64,000 nt of DNA from Ureibacillus composti (GCA_030348875.1 JAUCEP010000002.1:3551001-3615000); one strand, 5' to 3'. Shown: positions 44,259 through 53,713, counted from the stretch's first letter. Program-made: numbers and translations. Notes: a model not told the origin generated them from the sequence alone.

Positions 44259-44319
44259 TTTGTTTTTCCCCTTTGCAAATGTTTGTATTTGATAGTCTTA
44301 GTATGTAATTTTTTGGTTC

Positions 44320-44357
44320 ACAAAAAAAGGTCCAACTTTTATAAAAAAAGGTACCAG
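44320..44357. promoter_or_regulatory. Direct repeats in the gabT-gabR intergenic region (candidate GabR site)
   Basis: AAAAAAAGGTCCAACTTTT (44322-44340) and AAAAAAAGGTACCAGTTTT (44343-44361) repeat at exactly 21-bp spacing, two helical turns. MocR-type GabR binds directly repeated sites between gabR and gabT in B. subtilis. A TATACTATAAT -10 for gabR follows near 44380-44390. Confidence 0.6.
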
Positions 44358-44427
44358 TTTTCATCATTTAAGCTCAACTTTATACTATAATCAGAATATA
44401 CAGTTTCTTTAATAGAGGAGGTTTTCT

Positions 44428-45831
44428 ATGATTCGCATTGATTTTACATCTGATCATCGTTTTATTTACCAACAAATTTATAGTCAGCTTCGAAAACAAA
44501 TTTTACAAAACGAACTGCGTGCACATAGTAAGCTCCCATCCAAACGAGAGCTAGCAGAAATTTTAAATGTTAGTATTAACTCTGTAAAAACCGCCTACGA
44601 GCAGTTAATGGAAGAGGGCTATATTTATACAGTCGAACGGGTTGGCTATTATGTAGAAGAAATTCAAGAATTTAAACTAGCGGCGAATACGCAACAAACC
44701 TTCCCACCAAATCTAAAGGAAAAAGTTGAGACACGTAAAGGTTGGTTGTCATTGTCACATATGAACACAAATCCACATCTCTTTCCATTTAAAAAATGGT
44801 TATCGTGTCAGTCAAAAATATATAATACATATATTTCTTCACTCGGAGATATGCCACATACGCAAGGCCCTTATATGCTACGCCAAAGTATTGCAGAGAT
44901 GCTGTATCGAACGCGAGGCATTACTTGTGAGCCAGAGCAAATCGTTTTGCATGCAACGAGCCAAGGCTTATTAGAGCGAATTATTTATATGCAACAAGGG
45001 AAAACGTTTGCGACGGAAAATCCTGGCTATGCACGCTATCATCATTTATTAAAGCGGGCCAACATAAATACGCATTTAATCCAACTAGATGCTCAAGGAA
45101 TTGACGTAGATTATTTAACGAATACAAATGCTGATATTGTTATTACAACACCATCGCACCAATTTCCAACAGGAATTATTATGCCGATTTCAAGGCGAAT
45201 TGAATTATTAAACTGGGCAGCAGCAAAAGAAGACCGTTATATTATTGAGGATGATTATGATAGTGAATATAAATATCAAACAGACAATATTCCGGCGTTA
45301 CAAAGTTTAGACTATAATCAAAAAGTCATTTATATGGGGACTTTTTCAAAGACGCTCTTACCAGGCATTCGGATGAGCTATATGGTACTTCCGCCAAAAT
45401 GGTTATCATTATACTTAAATCATTTCGCATTAGAGATTCAACCAGCCAATATACTTACCCTTTATACGTTACATGAATTTATTGATAGTGGACTGCTTGA
45501 AAAACATGTACGTAAAATGACCAAGCATTATGAAACAATTCGCACCCTGCTTATTGAACAGCTCCATGAACAATTAGGGGGAAAAATTGTGATCCATGAC
45601 ATACCGGCAGGACTGCATTTTTTAGTAGAAGTCTTTACAGAAAAAACTTATACCGCAATAGAAGAACAAGCCATTTTACATAAACTTGAACTCTATACGT
45701 TAAAGCGTTTTTCATTAAATTCCCTTCCACTGATTAAAAAAAGTCGTTCAATTATTATCGGCTTTGCCAACATTGCGCCTGAAGATATTCCAAAGGCTGT
45801 TGAAAGACTTAAAAAAGTTCTTTTTCATTAA
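44428..45831 (+). CDS. gabR: GabR, MocR-type PLP-dependent transcriptional regulator
   Basis: A 467-residue fusion of a GntR-type winged helix (residues 1-75: QIYSQLRKQILQNELRAHSKLPSKRELAE..) and a class I aminotransferase-like domain (about 110-465). The PLP-binding part shows IIEDDYDSEYKYQ and the Schiff-base Lys in YMGTFSKTLLPGIRMSYMV. GabR senses GABA plus PLP and activates gabTD while repressing itself. Divergent from gabT, with GAGGAGG before its ATG. Confidence 0.92.
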   Translation: MIRIDFTSDHRFIYQQIYSQLRKQILQNELRAHSKLPSKRELAEILNVSINSVKTAYEQLMEEGYIYTVERVGYYVEEIQEFKLAANTQQTFPPNLKEKVETRKGWLSLSHMNTNPHLFPFKKWLSCQSKIYNTYISSLGDMPHTQGPYMLRQSIAEMLYRTRGITCEPEQIVLHATSQGLLERIIYMQQGKTFATENPGYARYHHLLKRANINTHLIQLDAQGIDVDYLTNTNADIVITTPSHQFPTGIIMPISRRIELLNWAAAKEDRYIIEDDYDSEYKYQTDNIPALQSLDYNQKVIYMGTFSKTLLPGIRMSYMVLPPKWLSLYLNHFALEIQPANILTLYTLHEFIDSGLLEKHVRKMTKHYETIRTLLIEQLHEQLGGKIVIHDIPAGLHFLVEVFTEKTYTAIEEQAILHKLELYTLKRFSLNSLPLIKKSRSIIIGFANIAPEDIPKAVERLKKVLFH

Positions 45832-45865
45832 GTCATTTACTGGCCCCTCACAGCTAGATTGAGAC

Positions 45866-45907
45866 ACAAAAAAACCATTTTGCTCAGAGAGAAAATGGTT
45901 TTTTTGC
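45866..45907 (+). terminator. Terminator of gabR
   Basis: AAACCATTTT (45872-45881) with AAAATGGTTT (45892-45901), followed by TTTTT. Confidence 0.88.
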
Positions 45908-45925
45908 TATTTATACTATCTCGGG

Positions 45926-46209
45926 ATACTTGCTCAAAGTAAATTCTAATAGAGAATCTTATATAGTTTCCGGTGAGAGCGGGCTAAGCACTCAAGCCGC
46001 AAAGCCATGTTGAAACATGTCTTTTTCGACTTGTCTTCGTGCTTTGTGTTAGGCCCGCTCACATAGAATATGTCCTTCTAAACTTTCCGGAAACTTTGCG
46101 CGGCTTACAGTGGTAGGCCGCGTTTTCTGTAGGATGGCTAACACTTTTTCATCTTAAATTAAAGGTAATAGTAGCATTTCTTAATAATTTCACTTAACTT
46201 CCAGTCTCG
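45926..46209 (-). repeat. Structured intergenic repeat, copy D
   Basis: Read on the minus strand from 46209: GAGACTGGAAGTTAAGT (homologous to the 5' end of copy B), GTGTTAGCCAT, hairpin 1 CGCGGC/GCCGCG (46099-46122), AGTTTAGAAGGACATAT linker, then hairpin 2 with GAGCGGGC/GCCCGCTC closing pairs (46059-45976) and the tail through AGCAAGT near 45926. It lies between the gabR terminator and the repeat at the end of gltX. Confidence 0.87.
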
Positions 46210-46239
46210 TTTTTTTATATTGTCACTTTAATCAAATGC

Positions 46240-46366
46240 ACCTTGGTGTATTTGCGTCCAGATTTTATCGAGCTCGTCTCGATAAATTCCTCTAAAAATC
46301 TGTGACATCCGCCGGAGGCTTAACTTCATTCAGTCGGGGTTTAAACCCCCGACTGAATGAAGTTAA
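46240..46366. repeat. Palindromic repeat that overlaps the 3' end of gltX
   Basis: AACTTCATTCAGTCGGGG (46323-46340) pairs almost perfectly with CCCCGACTGAATGAAGTT (about 46347-46364). To its left, TTATCGAG/CTCGATAA (46264-46285) sits inside an AGATTTT..AAAAATCT stem. The gltX stop codon lies in the loop of the first stem. There is no T-run after the large stem, so it is more like a mobile or dispersed repeat than a terminator. Confidence 0.6.
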
Positions 46367-47813
46367 ATTGAGCTAAACGCTTCACTAATAAATCCTTCCC
46401 TAAAAGTTTCAACACTGATGGCAATTCTGGGCCGTGGGTTTGGCCTGTTAGTAAAATACGGATTGGCATGAATAAATTCTTCCCTTTTAGGCCCGTTTGT
46501 TTTTGGATTTTTTTAATGAGTTGTTTCCACTCTTCACTACTCATTGGCGTTTCTTCTTGAAGAGTTGTTGTTAACGCCTCTGCAATTACTGCTGTTTCGC
46601 TTGATTCTAGCCATGCTTGTGCCTCATCTTCGAATATCACATTCTCTTCAAAGTAATGCTTTGTAAGCTCAACAATTTCCGCGCCGTATGTCAATTGTTC
46701 TTGATATAGCAGTGCAAGCTCCTTCACCCATTCAAGTTGCTCTTCATTTACCTCAACAGGGAACACATTTGCCTTTTGTAAATGTGGTAAAACCAACTCT
46801 ACTAATGCTTCTGGTGATAAGCGCTTAATATATTGATTGTTCATCCACATCAGTTTTTTCTGATCAAACATTGATACGGATTTTGAAAGACGTCGAACAT
46901 CAAATTGTTCAATTAATTCTTCCGGTGATAATAATTCTTGCTCCCCTTCTGGAGACCAACCTAAAAGGGCAAAGAAATTGAACATTGCCTCTGGTAAAAA
47001 GCCTAGTTCACGGTATTGCGATACGAATTGCACAATCGTTTCATCTCGCTTTGAGAGCTTTTTACGTTGTTCATTGACGATCAATGTCATATGTCCATAT
47101 TGTGGTGGTGTCCAACCGAATGCTTCAAACACCATCAATTGTTTTGGTGTATTCGATAAATGCTCTTCCCCGCGGAATACATGGGAAATATCCATATCAT
47201 AATCATCTAACGCCACCGCAAAATTATATGTAGGAATACCATTTGTTTTCATAATTACCCAATCGCCAATGTCTTTTGATTCAAATGCGACATCCCCGCG
47301 AACTAAATCATGGAATCGATATGTTCCTTCAGGTACACGCATACGAAGAGTATAAGCTTCCCCTGCAGCTTCTTTCGCTTGTATTTGCTCTTGTGATAAT
47401 GTTCTACAAGTACCGTCATAGTGAGGTGCTGCTACCCCTTTTGCTTTTTGCTCTTCCCGTGATTGCTGCAGACGTTCTGCTGAACAAAAACATTTATAAA
47501 CTTGACCATTTGCTAAAAGTTTTTCAGCACGCTCTTTATAGATTGATAGGCGCTCCATTTGTCGATACGGTGCATACGGGCCACCTATATCAATAGATTC
47601 TTCAGGTATTATACCTAACCAACGTAAATTATCTAATTGTGAGGCTTCACCGCCCTCTACATTGCGTTCTATATCTGTATCCTCTATACGTACAATAAAT
47701 GTCCCATCGTAGTGTTTCGCGTATAAGTAATTAAATAATGCTGTTCGAGCTCCGCCAATATGTAAAAAGCCAGTAGGACTTGGCGCATAGCGTACACGTA
47801 CTTGTTTAGTCAT
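46341..47813 (-). CDS. gltX: Glutamyl-tRNA synthetase
   Basis: A 490-residue class I aminoacyl-tRNA synthetase charging tRNA with glutamate. The HIGH motif is in [16 protein letters not shown] (near 10-25), the zinc-knuckle-like CFCSAERL follows near 108, and the KMSKS equivalent is KLSKRDET (near 252). The ATG at 47813 has AGGAG 8-11 nt upstream and gives the canonical start [10 protein letters not shown]; the frame extends further up without an RBS. The last 10 or so codons (FNFIQSGV end) lie inside a palindromic repeat, so the C-terminus may have been replaced. Its place between gabR and an amine-degradation operon is not the usual gltX neighbourhood, so it could be a second copy. Confidence 0.92.
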   Translation of the reverse strand: MTKQVRVRYAPSPTGFLHIGGARTALFNYLYAKHYDGTFIVRIEDTDIERNVEGGEASQLDNLRWLGIIPEESIDIGGPYAPYRQMERLSIYKERAEKLLANGQVYKCFCSAERLQQSREEQKAKGVAAPHYDGTCRTLSQEQIQAKEAAGEAYTLRMRVPEGTYRFHDLVRGDVAFESKDIGDWVIMKTNGIPTYNFAVALDDYDMDISHVFRGEEHLSNTPKQLMVFEAFGWTPPQYGHMTLIVNEQRKKLSKRDETIVQFVSQYRELGFLPEAMFNFFALLGWSPEGEQELLSPEELIEQFDVRRLSKSVSMFDQKKLMWMNNQYIKRLSPEALVELVLPHLQKANVFPVEVNEEQLEWVKELALLYQEQLTYGAEIVELTKHYFEENVIFEDEAQAWLESSETAVIAEALTTTLQEETPMSSEEWKQLIKKIQKQTGLKGKNLFMPIRILLTGQTHGPELPSVLKLLGKDLLVKRLAQFNFIQSGV

Positions 47814-47833
47814 TTTGTTTATCTCCTCTGCTA

Positions 47834-47883
47834 TGTAAAAAATATCCTTATTATATAGATTCGTGAATCTATATAATAAGGAA
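47834..47883 (-). terminator. Terminator of the N-demethylase operon
   Basis: CCTTATTATATAGATTC (47846-47862) is exactly complementary to GAATCTATATAATAAGG (47865-47881). On the minus strand ATATTTTTTA follows. It separates the aldehyde dehydrogenase from gltX, 33 nt before the gltX start. Confidence 0.78.
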
Positions 47884-47908
47884 TTCATGTCAATTTACTT
47901 CATGATGA

Positions 47909-49396
47909 TTATTGTGGGAACCAGCCTACTGGTTCAACATTTAAACGAATATTAATTTGTTTTACTTCTTGGAATTCTTCTAAACTATATTTACCTAAAC
48001 TACGACCAATACCAGATTGCTTGTAGCCACCCCATGGAGCTTCTACATATGTTGGGTGATAATCATTTACCCATGTAATCCCTGCACGAACTTGCTTAAT
48101 GACACGTAATGCTTTAGCACCGTCATTTGAGAAGACACCACCAGCTAAACCAAAATCAGTGTCATTCGCTAATCGAACAGCTTCTTCTTCAGTTGAGAAC
48201 TTTTGGATCGTTACAACTGGTCCAAAAATTTCTTCTCTTACAATCGTCATATCTGGTGTTACATCCGTAAATACAGTTGGTGCGATAAAGAAACCTTTAT
48301 CTAAACCATTTTCAGTTAGACGGTAACCACCTGTTTTTAAAGTTGCCCCTTCTGCTTTACCTTTTTCGATATAGCCTAAGATCGAGTTCATTTGTGCTTC
48401 ACTTACGATTGCACCCATGTTTGTTTCTGGATCTAAACCAGGACCGACTTTGATTTTTGCTGCACGCTCTACGTAGCGTTGTACGTATTCATCATAAATT
48501 GTATCTTGTACTAAAATACGGCTACCTGATGAACATACTTGACCAGCACCTAAGAAGATTCCAAATAAACCATAGTCAACTGCTACTTCTAAGTCTGCAT
48601 CTGCAAATACGATATTTGGCGATTTACCACCTAGTTCTAAAGAAATCTTCTTTAAGTTACCAGCAGCTGCACGCATAATGCCACGCCCTACATCTGTACT
48701 TCCTGTGAAGGATACCATGTCTACATCATTGCTTTCTGAAATCGTTTGACCAATGATGGAGCCTTGACCAAATACCATGTTCACAACACCTTTTGGTAAG
48801 TTTAGCTCATGTAAGATTTCAAATAACTTGAAGGCTGTTACAGGCGTCACTTCAGCAGGTTTGTAAACAATTGTATTCCCTGCTGCTAAAGCAGGTGCGA
48901 TTTTCCATACACTCATTAGTAATGGGAAGTTCCAAGGTACGATTAATCCTGCAACTCCAACTGGCTCTTTAACAACCATCGCTTGAACATTATTGTCAGG
49001 CACGTGATATGTTTCACCGTCTGGATGTAAAATAATCCCTGCATAGTAACGGAAGCAAGCAATTGCATCTTGTACATCTGCTTCTGCTTCTGCATATAAC
49101 TTCCCGTTATCTTGAGTTTCTAATGTAGCGAATTCTTCAATACGCTCCTCAAGTTTATTCGCGATTGCGTTTAAAATATTTGAACGTTCTTTCGCTGTCG
49201 TGTTTTTCCACTCGCCCTCATCGAATGCTACACGTGCAGCACGGATCGCTTCTTCTGTTTGCTCTTTCGTCATTCGAGGTGCTGTAGCAATTACTTCCTG
49301 GTTCGCAGGGTTAATAACCTCAACTGTATTTTCTGCTTCTACCCACTCACCATTTACATAACTTTTTAAGTATAATACGTCAGTTGCTATTGTCAT
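47909..49396 (-). CDS. NAD-dependent aldehyde dehydrogenase of the N-demethylase operon
   Basis: A 495-residue ALDH closest in pattern to betaine-aldehyde/phenylacetaldehyde-type enzymes. It shows GLIVPWNFPLLMSVWKIAPAL, VYKPAEVTPVTA, FTGSTDVGRGI, SLELGGKSPNIVF (Glu near 263) and GAGQVCSSGSRI (Cys near 297), and REEIFGPVVT. As the last gene of the sigma-54-driven amine operon it probably oxidises the aldehyde released by demethylation or by further breakdown of the substrate. The substrate cannot be fixed from sequence. 13 nt downstream of the reductase gene; AAGGCGGG as RBS. Confidence 0.85.
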   Translation of the reverse strand: MTIATDVLYLKSYVNGEWVEAENTVEVINPANQEVIATAPRMTKEQTEEAIRAARVAFDEGEWKNTTAKERSNILNAIANKLEERIEEFATLETQDNGKLYAEAEADVQDAIACFRYYAGIILHPDGETYHVPDNNVQAMVVKEPVGVAGLIVPWNFPLLMSVWKIAPALAAGNTIVYKPAEVTPVTAFKLFEILHELNLPKGVVNMVFGQGSIIGQTISESNDVDMVSFTGSTDVGRGIMRAAAGNLKKISLELGGKSPNIVFADADLEVAVDYGLFGIFLGAGQVCSSGSRILVQDTIYDEYVQRYVERAAKIKVGPGLDPETNMGAIVSEAQMNSILGYIEKGKAEGATLKTGGYRLTENGLDKGFFIAPTVFTDVTPDMTIVREEIFGPVVTIQKFSTEEEAVRLANDTDFGLAGGVFSNDGAKALRVIKQVRAGITWVNDYHPTYVEAPWGGYKQSGIGRSLGKYSLEEFQEVKQINIRLNVEPVGWFPQ

Positions 49397-49409
49397 CTTT
49401 CATCCCGCC

Positions 49410-50375
49410 TTATAGTTTAATAGTTAAATTAGTAGATTTTGCACGTGAACAACAAGTTAAAATTGTGCTTCGTTGCTTTCTATTTTCTTCAGAAAGGAAA
49501 TGGTCTCGGTGTTCCACATCACCTTCTACAACTTCAATTTCACAACTTCCACAACCACCGATTTTACATGCATATGGTGCATTAACCCCTTCGCGTAGAA
49601 GTGCCTCTAATAAAGTCTCTTTTTCAGATACTTGAATTTGTTTACCGCTTTCCGTTAGGGAAACAACAAACGGTTCTAGGTTTGAATTATCTAAACCACT
49701 TGAGAATAATTCAAAGTGAACAGCACGTTCTGGGTAACCGTAAGAGAATGCTGCATCACGGAATTCCTCTACCATGTTAACTGGTCCACAGAAATAAACA
49801 TGAGAGCCTATTCGGTGTTCCTTCATTAAATCTGTTGTTAAACGGTTTGGCTCTTCTACACGTGAAAAATGGAATGTCGTAATGTCCGCATATTTTTCTA
49901 TTATTTCTTCATAAAACGCACATTCTTCAGGTGTACGAGCTGCATAATGAAGCTCTACTGTTTGTTCAAATTGAATATCTTGTAGCATCGATAGGAATGG
50001 TGTAATGCCAATTCCAGATGCATAAAACACATGATGTTTTGCATGTGGATTTAAAGGAAAGTAATTTCGTGGGAATGAAATTTCAAGTTCATCCCCTACT
50101 TTCATTGCTTCATGCCAATGCTTTGAGCCTCCACGTGAGTTAGGATCTTTGCTAATCGCAATTTCGTAGTATTCACGATTACGAGGATCACTAATTAATG
50201 AATACTCACGTTCATATACTGTTTCCCCATCGCTTACAAAAGTTTTCAAGTGAGAACCACCTGTAAACGCAGGTAGCTTTTCATCTTCTGTAGGTACAAA
50301 TCGGAAACGTTTAATCGTAGACGTCTCTTGTACAATACGATCGATTTTAACAGGAATATTGCCTGCGATTCTCAT
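49410..50375 (-). CDS. PDR/VanB-type flavin-iron-sulfur reductase, electron donor of the N-demethylase
   Basis: A 321-residue reductase: FMN/FAD domain (REYSLISDPRNREYYEIAISKD), NAD domain (YASGIGITPFLSML, YFCGPVNMV) and C-terminal plant-type [2Fe-2S] ferredoxin with CKIGGCGSCEIEV and a distal ILTCCSRA, giving the C-x4-C-x2-C..C cluster set. It passes electrons from NAD(P)H to the heme N-demethylase subunit. Its ATG directly follows the stop of the preceding gene and its RBS lies inside that gene, so translation is coupled. Confidence 0.9.
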   Translation of the reverse strand: MRIAGNIPVKIDRIVQETSTIKRFRFVPTEDEKLPAFTGGSHLKTFVSDGETVYEREYSLISDPRNREYYEIAISKDPNSRGGSKHWHEAMKVGDELEISFPRNYFPLNPHAKHHVFYASGIGITPFLSMLQDIQFEQTVELHYAARTPEECAFYEEIIEKYADITTFHFSRVEEPNRLTTDLMKEHRIGSHVYFCGPVNMVEEFRDAAFSYGYPERAVHFELFSSGLDNSNLEPFVVSLTESGKQIQVSEKETLLEALLREGVNAPYACKIGGCGSCEIEVVEGDVEHRDHFLSEENRKQRSTILTCCSRAKSTNLTIKL

Positions 50376-50873
50376 TTACATCACTCCTTCTGCTTCTGGT
50401 ACAAATGGATAGCCAATATACCCTTTTCGCACTTTTGAATAAAAAGGTCCAACATTTAGATGTGCACCACAGCCGCATTGTACTTGCTCGGCTTGTGTGT
50501 CGATTTCACTAGGTGTGAAGCATTTCATACAGTAAACATATTTACGCTTTTCACCAATAATCTTTACTTGTAGTTCTTCTTCAGAGACCCCTTCTTCAAC
50601 AGCTGTTGAGAAGATCGTTACGGCATCATCCCAATTAGCTACGATGTAAAAACAAGTACCCATCTTTTGCTCTACTATAAATTTTCGAACATCAGCTGTA
50701 TTCTCGAATATCAATGTATCTGATGGTGTATCGTAGAGCTGTGCTTGTAATTGCTGTGCTTCCTCTTTGTAGGCCTCATCGCAAATAATCGCAGCCTTTA
50801 CGAAATGAGTTTTAGGCGATAACTTTTCTGTTAATGTAACGGATTCAAAAAATAATACCGGGCTATTATACAT
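50376..50873 (-). CDS. DmmA-like small subunit of the heme-dependent N-demethylase
   Basis: A 165-residue protein. The C-terminal third has four cysteines in YCMKCFTP and VQCGCGAHLNV, a zinc-ribbon-like set, followed by GPFYSKVRKGYIGYP. This resembles the C-terminal domain of dimethylamine monooxygenase subunit DmmA. The N-terminal part looks like a flavodoxin or Rossmann fragment (FYIVANWDDAVTIFSTAVEEG). It lies between the heme subunit (5-nt gap) and the reductase (no gap), as expected for a complex subunit. Family assignment is by context plus this tail. Confidence 0.72.
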   Translation of the reverse strand: MYNSPVLFFESVTLTEKLSPKTHFVKAAIICDEAYKEEAQQLQAQLYDTPSDTLIFENTADVRKFIVEQKMGTCFYIVANWDDAVTIFSTAVEEGVSEEELQVKIIGEKRKYVYCMKCFTPSEIDTQAEQVQCGCGAHLNVGPFYSKVRKGYIGYPFVPEAEGVM

Positions 50874-50878
50874 ACAGC

Positions 50879-51877
50879 TTATCCCTCCTGCGTTTGTAGT
50901 GCTTGCTTCTTTAACTTTTCGTCTACACGGCGTAAATACTCTACTGATTGCGGTAAATAAGGAGCAATTCCTTTATATTCCGCCATCGCTTCTGGAATAT
51001 CTTGCAGTACGCTATAAGTTAAATCAAACCACTCTTGACGAAGTTGTAAATCTTCTAAAGGTAAGAACTGTGTATTTAAAACAAATAAAATAGCATTACT
51101 GCGTGACATGCGATAGAATTTTTGTTCTTCTACACGTAGGCGTACTAATTTACCTGCATTTTCAGGTGTGATCAGGCTTCGTTGTGGCTCCCAAACATCC
51201 ATAGTTTCATAGTTTACATCCCAACGGTTGGCCATTAAGTTCCAATTAATGCGTGTCCAAGGCTCCCCTGGGTTGATGCCTAATAAGAATTTACGAATGC
51301 GATCTACTAAATGATCCCCATTACGTGATACAAACGGTACTGGTCCATGGATTTCATCGAACGACATCCCTGTATTCCAATGGGCAGAAAATAAAGCAGC
51401 ATAAGAAACTTGTCCTACTTCTAGGTAGAAATTATCTTCGCGGTTAACCATTAACACAAAATCTTGGTGGAAATGACGACCAGCAAAATTATATGGCTCA
51501 TACGGTAATGTAGATGGATCACCGAAAGTAAATGTTTGCTCTTCTTTTAAAATATTATTTTTAAATGTCCATTCATCCCCATTTTTAATAAGCTCAAAAT
51601 GTTCAGGATATTTTTCAACAGCCATTTCAAATACCATTTCTAAAAATTCCCACTGCATTTCCATTGTGTGTGGGAATGATTGATAACGAACCTCTGGCTG
51701 CTCATCTAATAAACGACGTTTAGCACGAACTTGCAATTCATATTCTGGTGTGATTGTTACTAAGTTTGTGTCCTCTAATCTGCGCAAGTCATTGGAATAA
51801 CGATAATTATCCGAACGGAATGGGAATGGGAATGTATTTAAGTCCGTTGTTTTAAAATCTAATTCTTGTGTAAACAT
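50879..51877 (-). CDS. Heme-dependent oxidative N-demethylase catalytic subunit (DUF3445)
   Basis: A 332-residue DUF3445 protein. Characteristic segments: LPYEPYNFAGRHFHQDFVLM (near 145-165), FSAHWNTGMSFDEIHGPVPF (near 187-206), RINWNLMANRWDV and YRMSRSNAILFVLNT (near 260). In this family a PAS-like fold binds heme and oxidatively removes a methyl group from a secondary amine, as in HODM and dimethylamine monooxygenase, releasing formaldehyde. The usual fourth subunit (GcvT-like, tetrahydrofolate-binding) is not in the operon. TAGGAGG 7-8 nt before the ATG. Confidence 0.85.
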   Translation of the reverse strand: MFTQELDFKTTDLNTFPFPFRSDNYRYSNDLRRLEDTNLVTITPEYELQVRAKRRLLDEQPEVRYQSFPHTMEMQWEFLEMVFEMAVEKYPEHFELIKNGDEWTFKNNILKEEQTFTFGDPSTLPYEPYNFAGRHFHQDFVLMVNREDNFYLEVGQVSYAALFSAHWNTGMSFDEIHGPVPFVSRNGDHLVDRIRKFLLGINPGEPWTRINWNLMANRWDVNYETMDVWEPQRSLITPENAGKLVRLRVEEQKFYRMSRSNAILFVLNTQFLPLEDLQLRQEWFDLTYSVLQDIPEAMAEYKGIAPYLPQSVEYLRRVDEKLKKQALQTQEG

Positions 51878-51889
51878 ATAAAACGCCTC

Positions 51890-53323
51890 CTAAAGTGATG
51901 TTTTCGTTTTTAGTAAATATTCTTTAAATTTCTCATCTTTTGCTGATACACGATCCACTTCAAATCTAAAAATGAATTTCGCACACACATAGTACAAAAC
52001 ACATGCCAGGAAGAATGTCGGAATACCAGCTGTAATCTTCAAAAATAATCCCTTTGCTTCTAACGTAATAGGGTTGTAGATCCCCCAGAAGAAGAAATAA
52101 CTTGCCACTAATGTTACGATTGCGGAAGGATTAAAGCCGAACCAGTAGTTATACTTTCCTTTTGTGTTGTACAGATCACGCAAAGAAATATTTTGGTTTT
52201 TCACGAAGAAATAATCGGCTATTAAAATGCCTCCTAAACTAGCCATCGAGAACGAAATGACACTCATGAAAATATTAAATGCATCATAGAACGTTGAATT
52301 TAATAACAAGATAATCGTTGGTAATAATGTACTTACCGCTATAATCCATGAACTTTTTGAAAATAGTGTTTTAAAGCTAATTGCAAATGAGTACATCAAG
52401 AACAATGTCGCTCCTAAATTTGCAACTGTTAATAAAATCAATCCAATAATGGCAAATTTGCTACCCATAATGGCATTCATCCAATCTCCTGGATACATAG
52501 AACCTGAAATGAGTGCCGCAATTGCCCCAACGATCGCTGCGACTACTACAATGATTCCGTAGCTATAAAAACTAGCGGAATAAGCTGACTTTGATGATTT
52601 TGCCAAACGGCTATATTGGCCTAAATAAGGTAACCAAGAAAAGCCTAATGCAACATTAATCTCAAGTGCCGTCATAAACGATCGTGTATGATTTTCAAAC
52701 GGTTCTACCGGCGTTAACTTATTTAAAGCAGGTATATGGTCTGAAAATACAACCGCAATAATTAGTGCGATTAAAAATAAGAAAAATGACGGTACCGCAA
52801 TAATATTGAATTTACGAATCGCATTCGGCCCCCGTAATACGATGATAAAGGCTATGAAAAATAATATAATCGCACAAACAGTTGGACCTACACTGCCAGA
52901 AAGAAACTCCGGAGCATTGACCACTTTGAATGCACTTGATAGCGATTCACCTGCCATAAATAAAGCTAAAGCGCTATAGCCTAATGACAGCAAATAAAAC
53001 AAGATAAAGAATGCGACGACGCCGTTATAACCAAGCGCACTGCGATAACCTACAAAGGTATCCACTCCATACTTCGCGAAATAAAAAGCAACTGGTGCAA
53101 TTAAAAACATCGGAAAAGCATTTCCAAAAAATACTGCAATTAATGAATCGCCAGCTTCAACCATTGTTCCTGCATATGCTCCAGATAGTAGGCCAAATGC
53201 AGATAGACCAACGACCGTCTGGACTAGCAATAAATCGAAAAAGCTCATTTTTCTTTCTTTTTTATGTGTTGGTAAATAAGCAAACGCAATATCTGCATTT
53301 ACATTTGATTTTGTTTTAGACAT
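51890..53323 (-). CDS. NCS1-family permease (purine/cytosine/allantoin-type)
   Basis: A 477-residue transporter with about 12 hydrophobic segments. N-terminal KERKMSFFDLLLVQTVVGLS and the DYFFVKNQNISLRDLYNTKGKYNY-type loop (in two parts) near residue 375 are typical of NCS1 symporters for nitrogen-containing small molecules. In this operon it probably imports the methylated amine that the heme demethylase acts on; that is inferred. RBS GGAGATGAGG. It lies 22 nt after the small membrane protein gene and 12 nt before the demethylase subunit. Confidence 0.85.
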   Translation of the reverse strand: MSKTKSNVNADIAFAYLPTHKKERKMSFFDLLLVQTVVGLSAFGLLSGAYAGTMVEAGDSLIAVFFGNAFPMFLIAPVAFYFAKYGVDTFVGYRSALGYNGVVAFFILFYLLSLGYSALALFMAGESLSSAFKVVNAPEFLSGSVGPTVCAIILFFIAFIIVLRGPNAIRKFNIIAVPSFFLFLIALIIAVVFSDHIPALNKLTPVEPFENHTRSFMTALEINVALGFSWLPYLGQYSRLAKSSKSAYSASFYSYGIIVVVAAIVGAIAALISGSMYPGDWMNAIMGSKFAIIGLILLTVANLGATLFLMYSFAISFKTLFSKSSWIIAVSTLLPTIILLLNSTFYDAFNIFMSVISFSMASLGGILIADYFFVKNQNISLRDLYNTKGKYNYWFGFNPSAIVTLVASYFFFWGIYNPITLEAKGLFLKITAGIPTFFLACVLYYVCAKFIFRFEVDRVSAKDEKFKEYLLKTKTSL

Positions 53324-53345
53324 AGCCTCATCTCCTTATGTTGGC

Positions 53346-53549
53346 TCAAAAACTAAATAAACCAATCGTAATAATCGCCATAACCACTGTGACACCGATA
53401 AAGTCTGAAATTTTTGCTTTGTCATTTTTCTCGATTAATTCTTCTTCGAATGTTTCAATTCGTTTTTCCAAATCCTCATACAGCATTTTTACGAATGGCT
53501 CCTCAGATTGAAGTTCCTGTTCGTAGCTCTTTACAGAAGCAGCTTTCAT
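53346..53549 (-). CDS. Small single-span membrane protein, first gene of the sigma-54 operon
   Basis: A 67-residue protein: about 45 charged, helical residues (EELQSEEPFVKMLYEDLEKR..) then one membrane span at the C-terminus (FIGVTVVMAIITIGLFSF). An excellent AAGGAGG 6-7 nt before the ATG and its place 25 nt after a predicted sigma-54 start site argue that it is real. It might help the NCS1 permease that follows, like the small partner subunits of other transporters. I know no named family for it. Confidence 0.65.
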   Translation of the reverse strand: MKAASVKSYEQELQSEEPFVKMLYEDLEKRIETFEEELIEKNDKAKISDFIGVTVVMAIITIGLFSF

Positions 53550-53584
53550 ATAATTCCTCCTTTTTTTATCTTTACTTTTAATAA

Positions 53585-53601
53585 TGCAAGTTGCGTGCCA
53601 A
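53585..53601 (-). promoter_or_regulatory. Sigma-54 (-24/-12) promoter of the N-demethylase operon
   Basis: On the minus strand TTGGCACGCAACTTGCA matches the consensus TGGCAC-N5-TTGCW with correct spacing. Transcription would start near 53574, about 25 nt before the first gene. The divergent gene is a sigma-54 activator and rpoN lies 2 kb away. Confidence 0.9.
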
Positions 53602-53662
53602 TTGAAAAGAGTATGAATTTACTGAATTCTGTGTTGAAATTTGTCTAATTTTATTGCAAAGT

Positions 53663-53678
53663 TGAAATAACGATTTCA
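53663..53678. promoter_or_regulatory. Candidate upstream activating site for the sigma-54 activator
   Basis: TGAAATAACGATTTCA is a palindrome (TGAAAT-AACG-ATTTCA) about 65-80 bp upstream of the -24 element. A further TTGAAATT lies on each side (about 53632 and 53681). Confidence 0.5.
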
Positions 53679-53713
53679 TTTTTGAAATTCATTGGTTAAT
53701 AGGGGTGGTTTAA

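Noticed and set aside
47814-47883. T-box or attenuator controlling gltX
   Set aside because: Only one simple palindrome is present, with its T-run right after it, as expected for a terminator of the upstream operon. No specifier loop or T-box sequence is seen.
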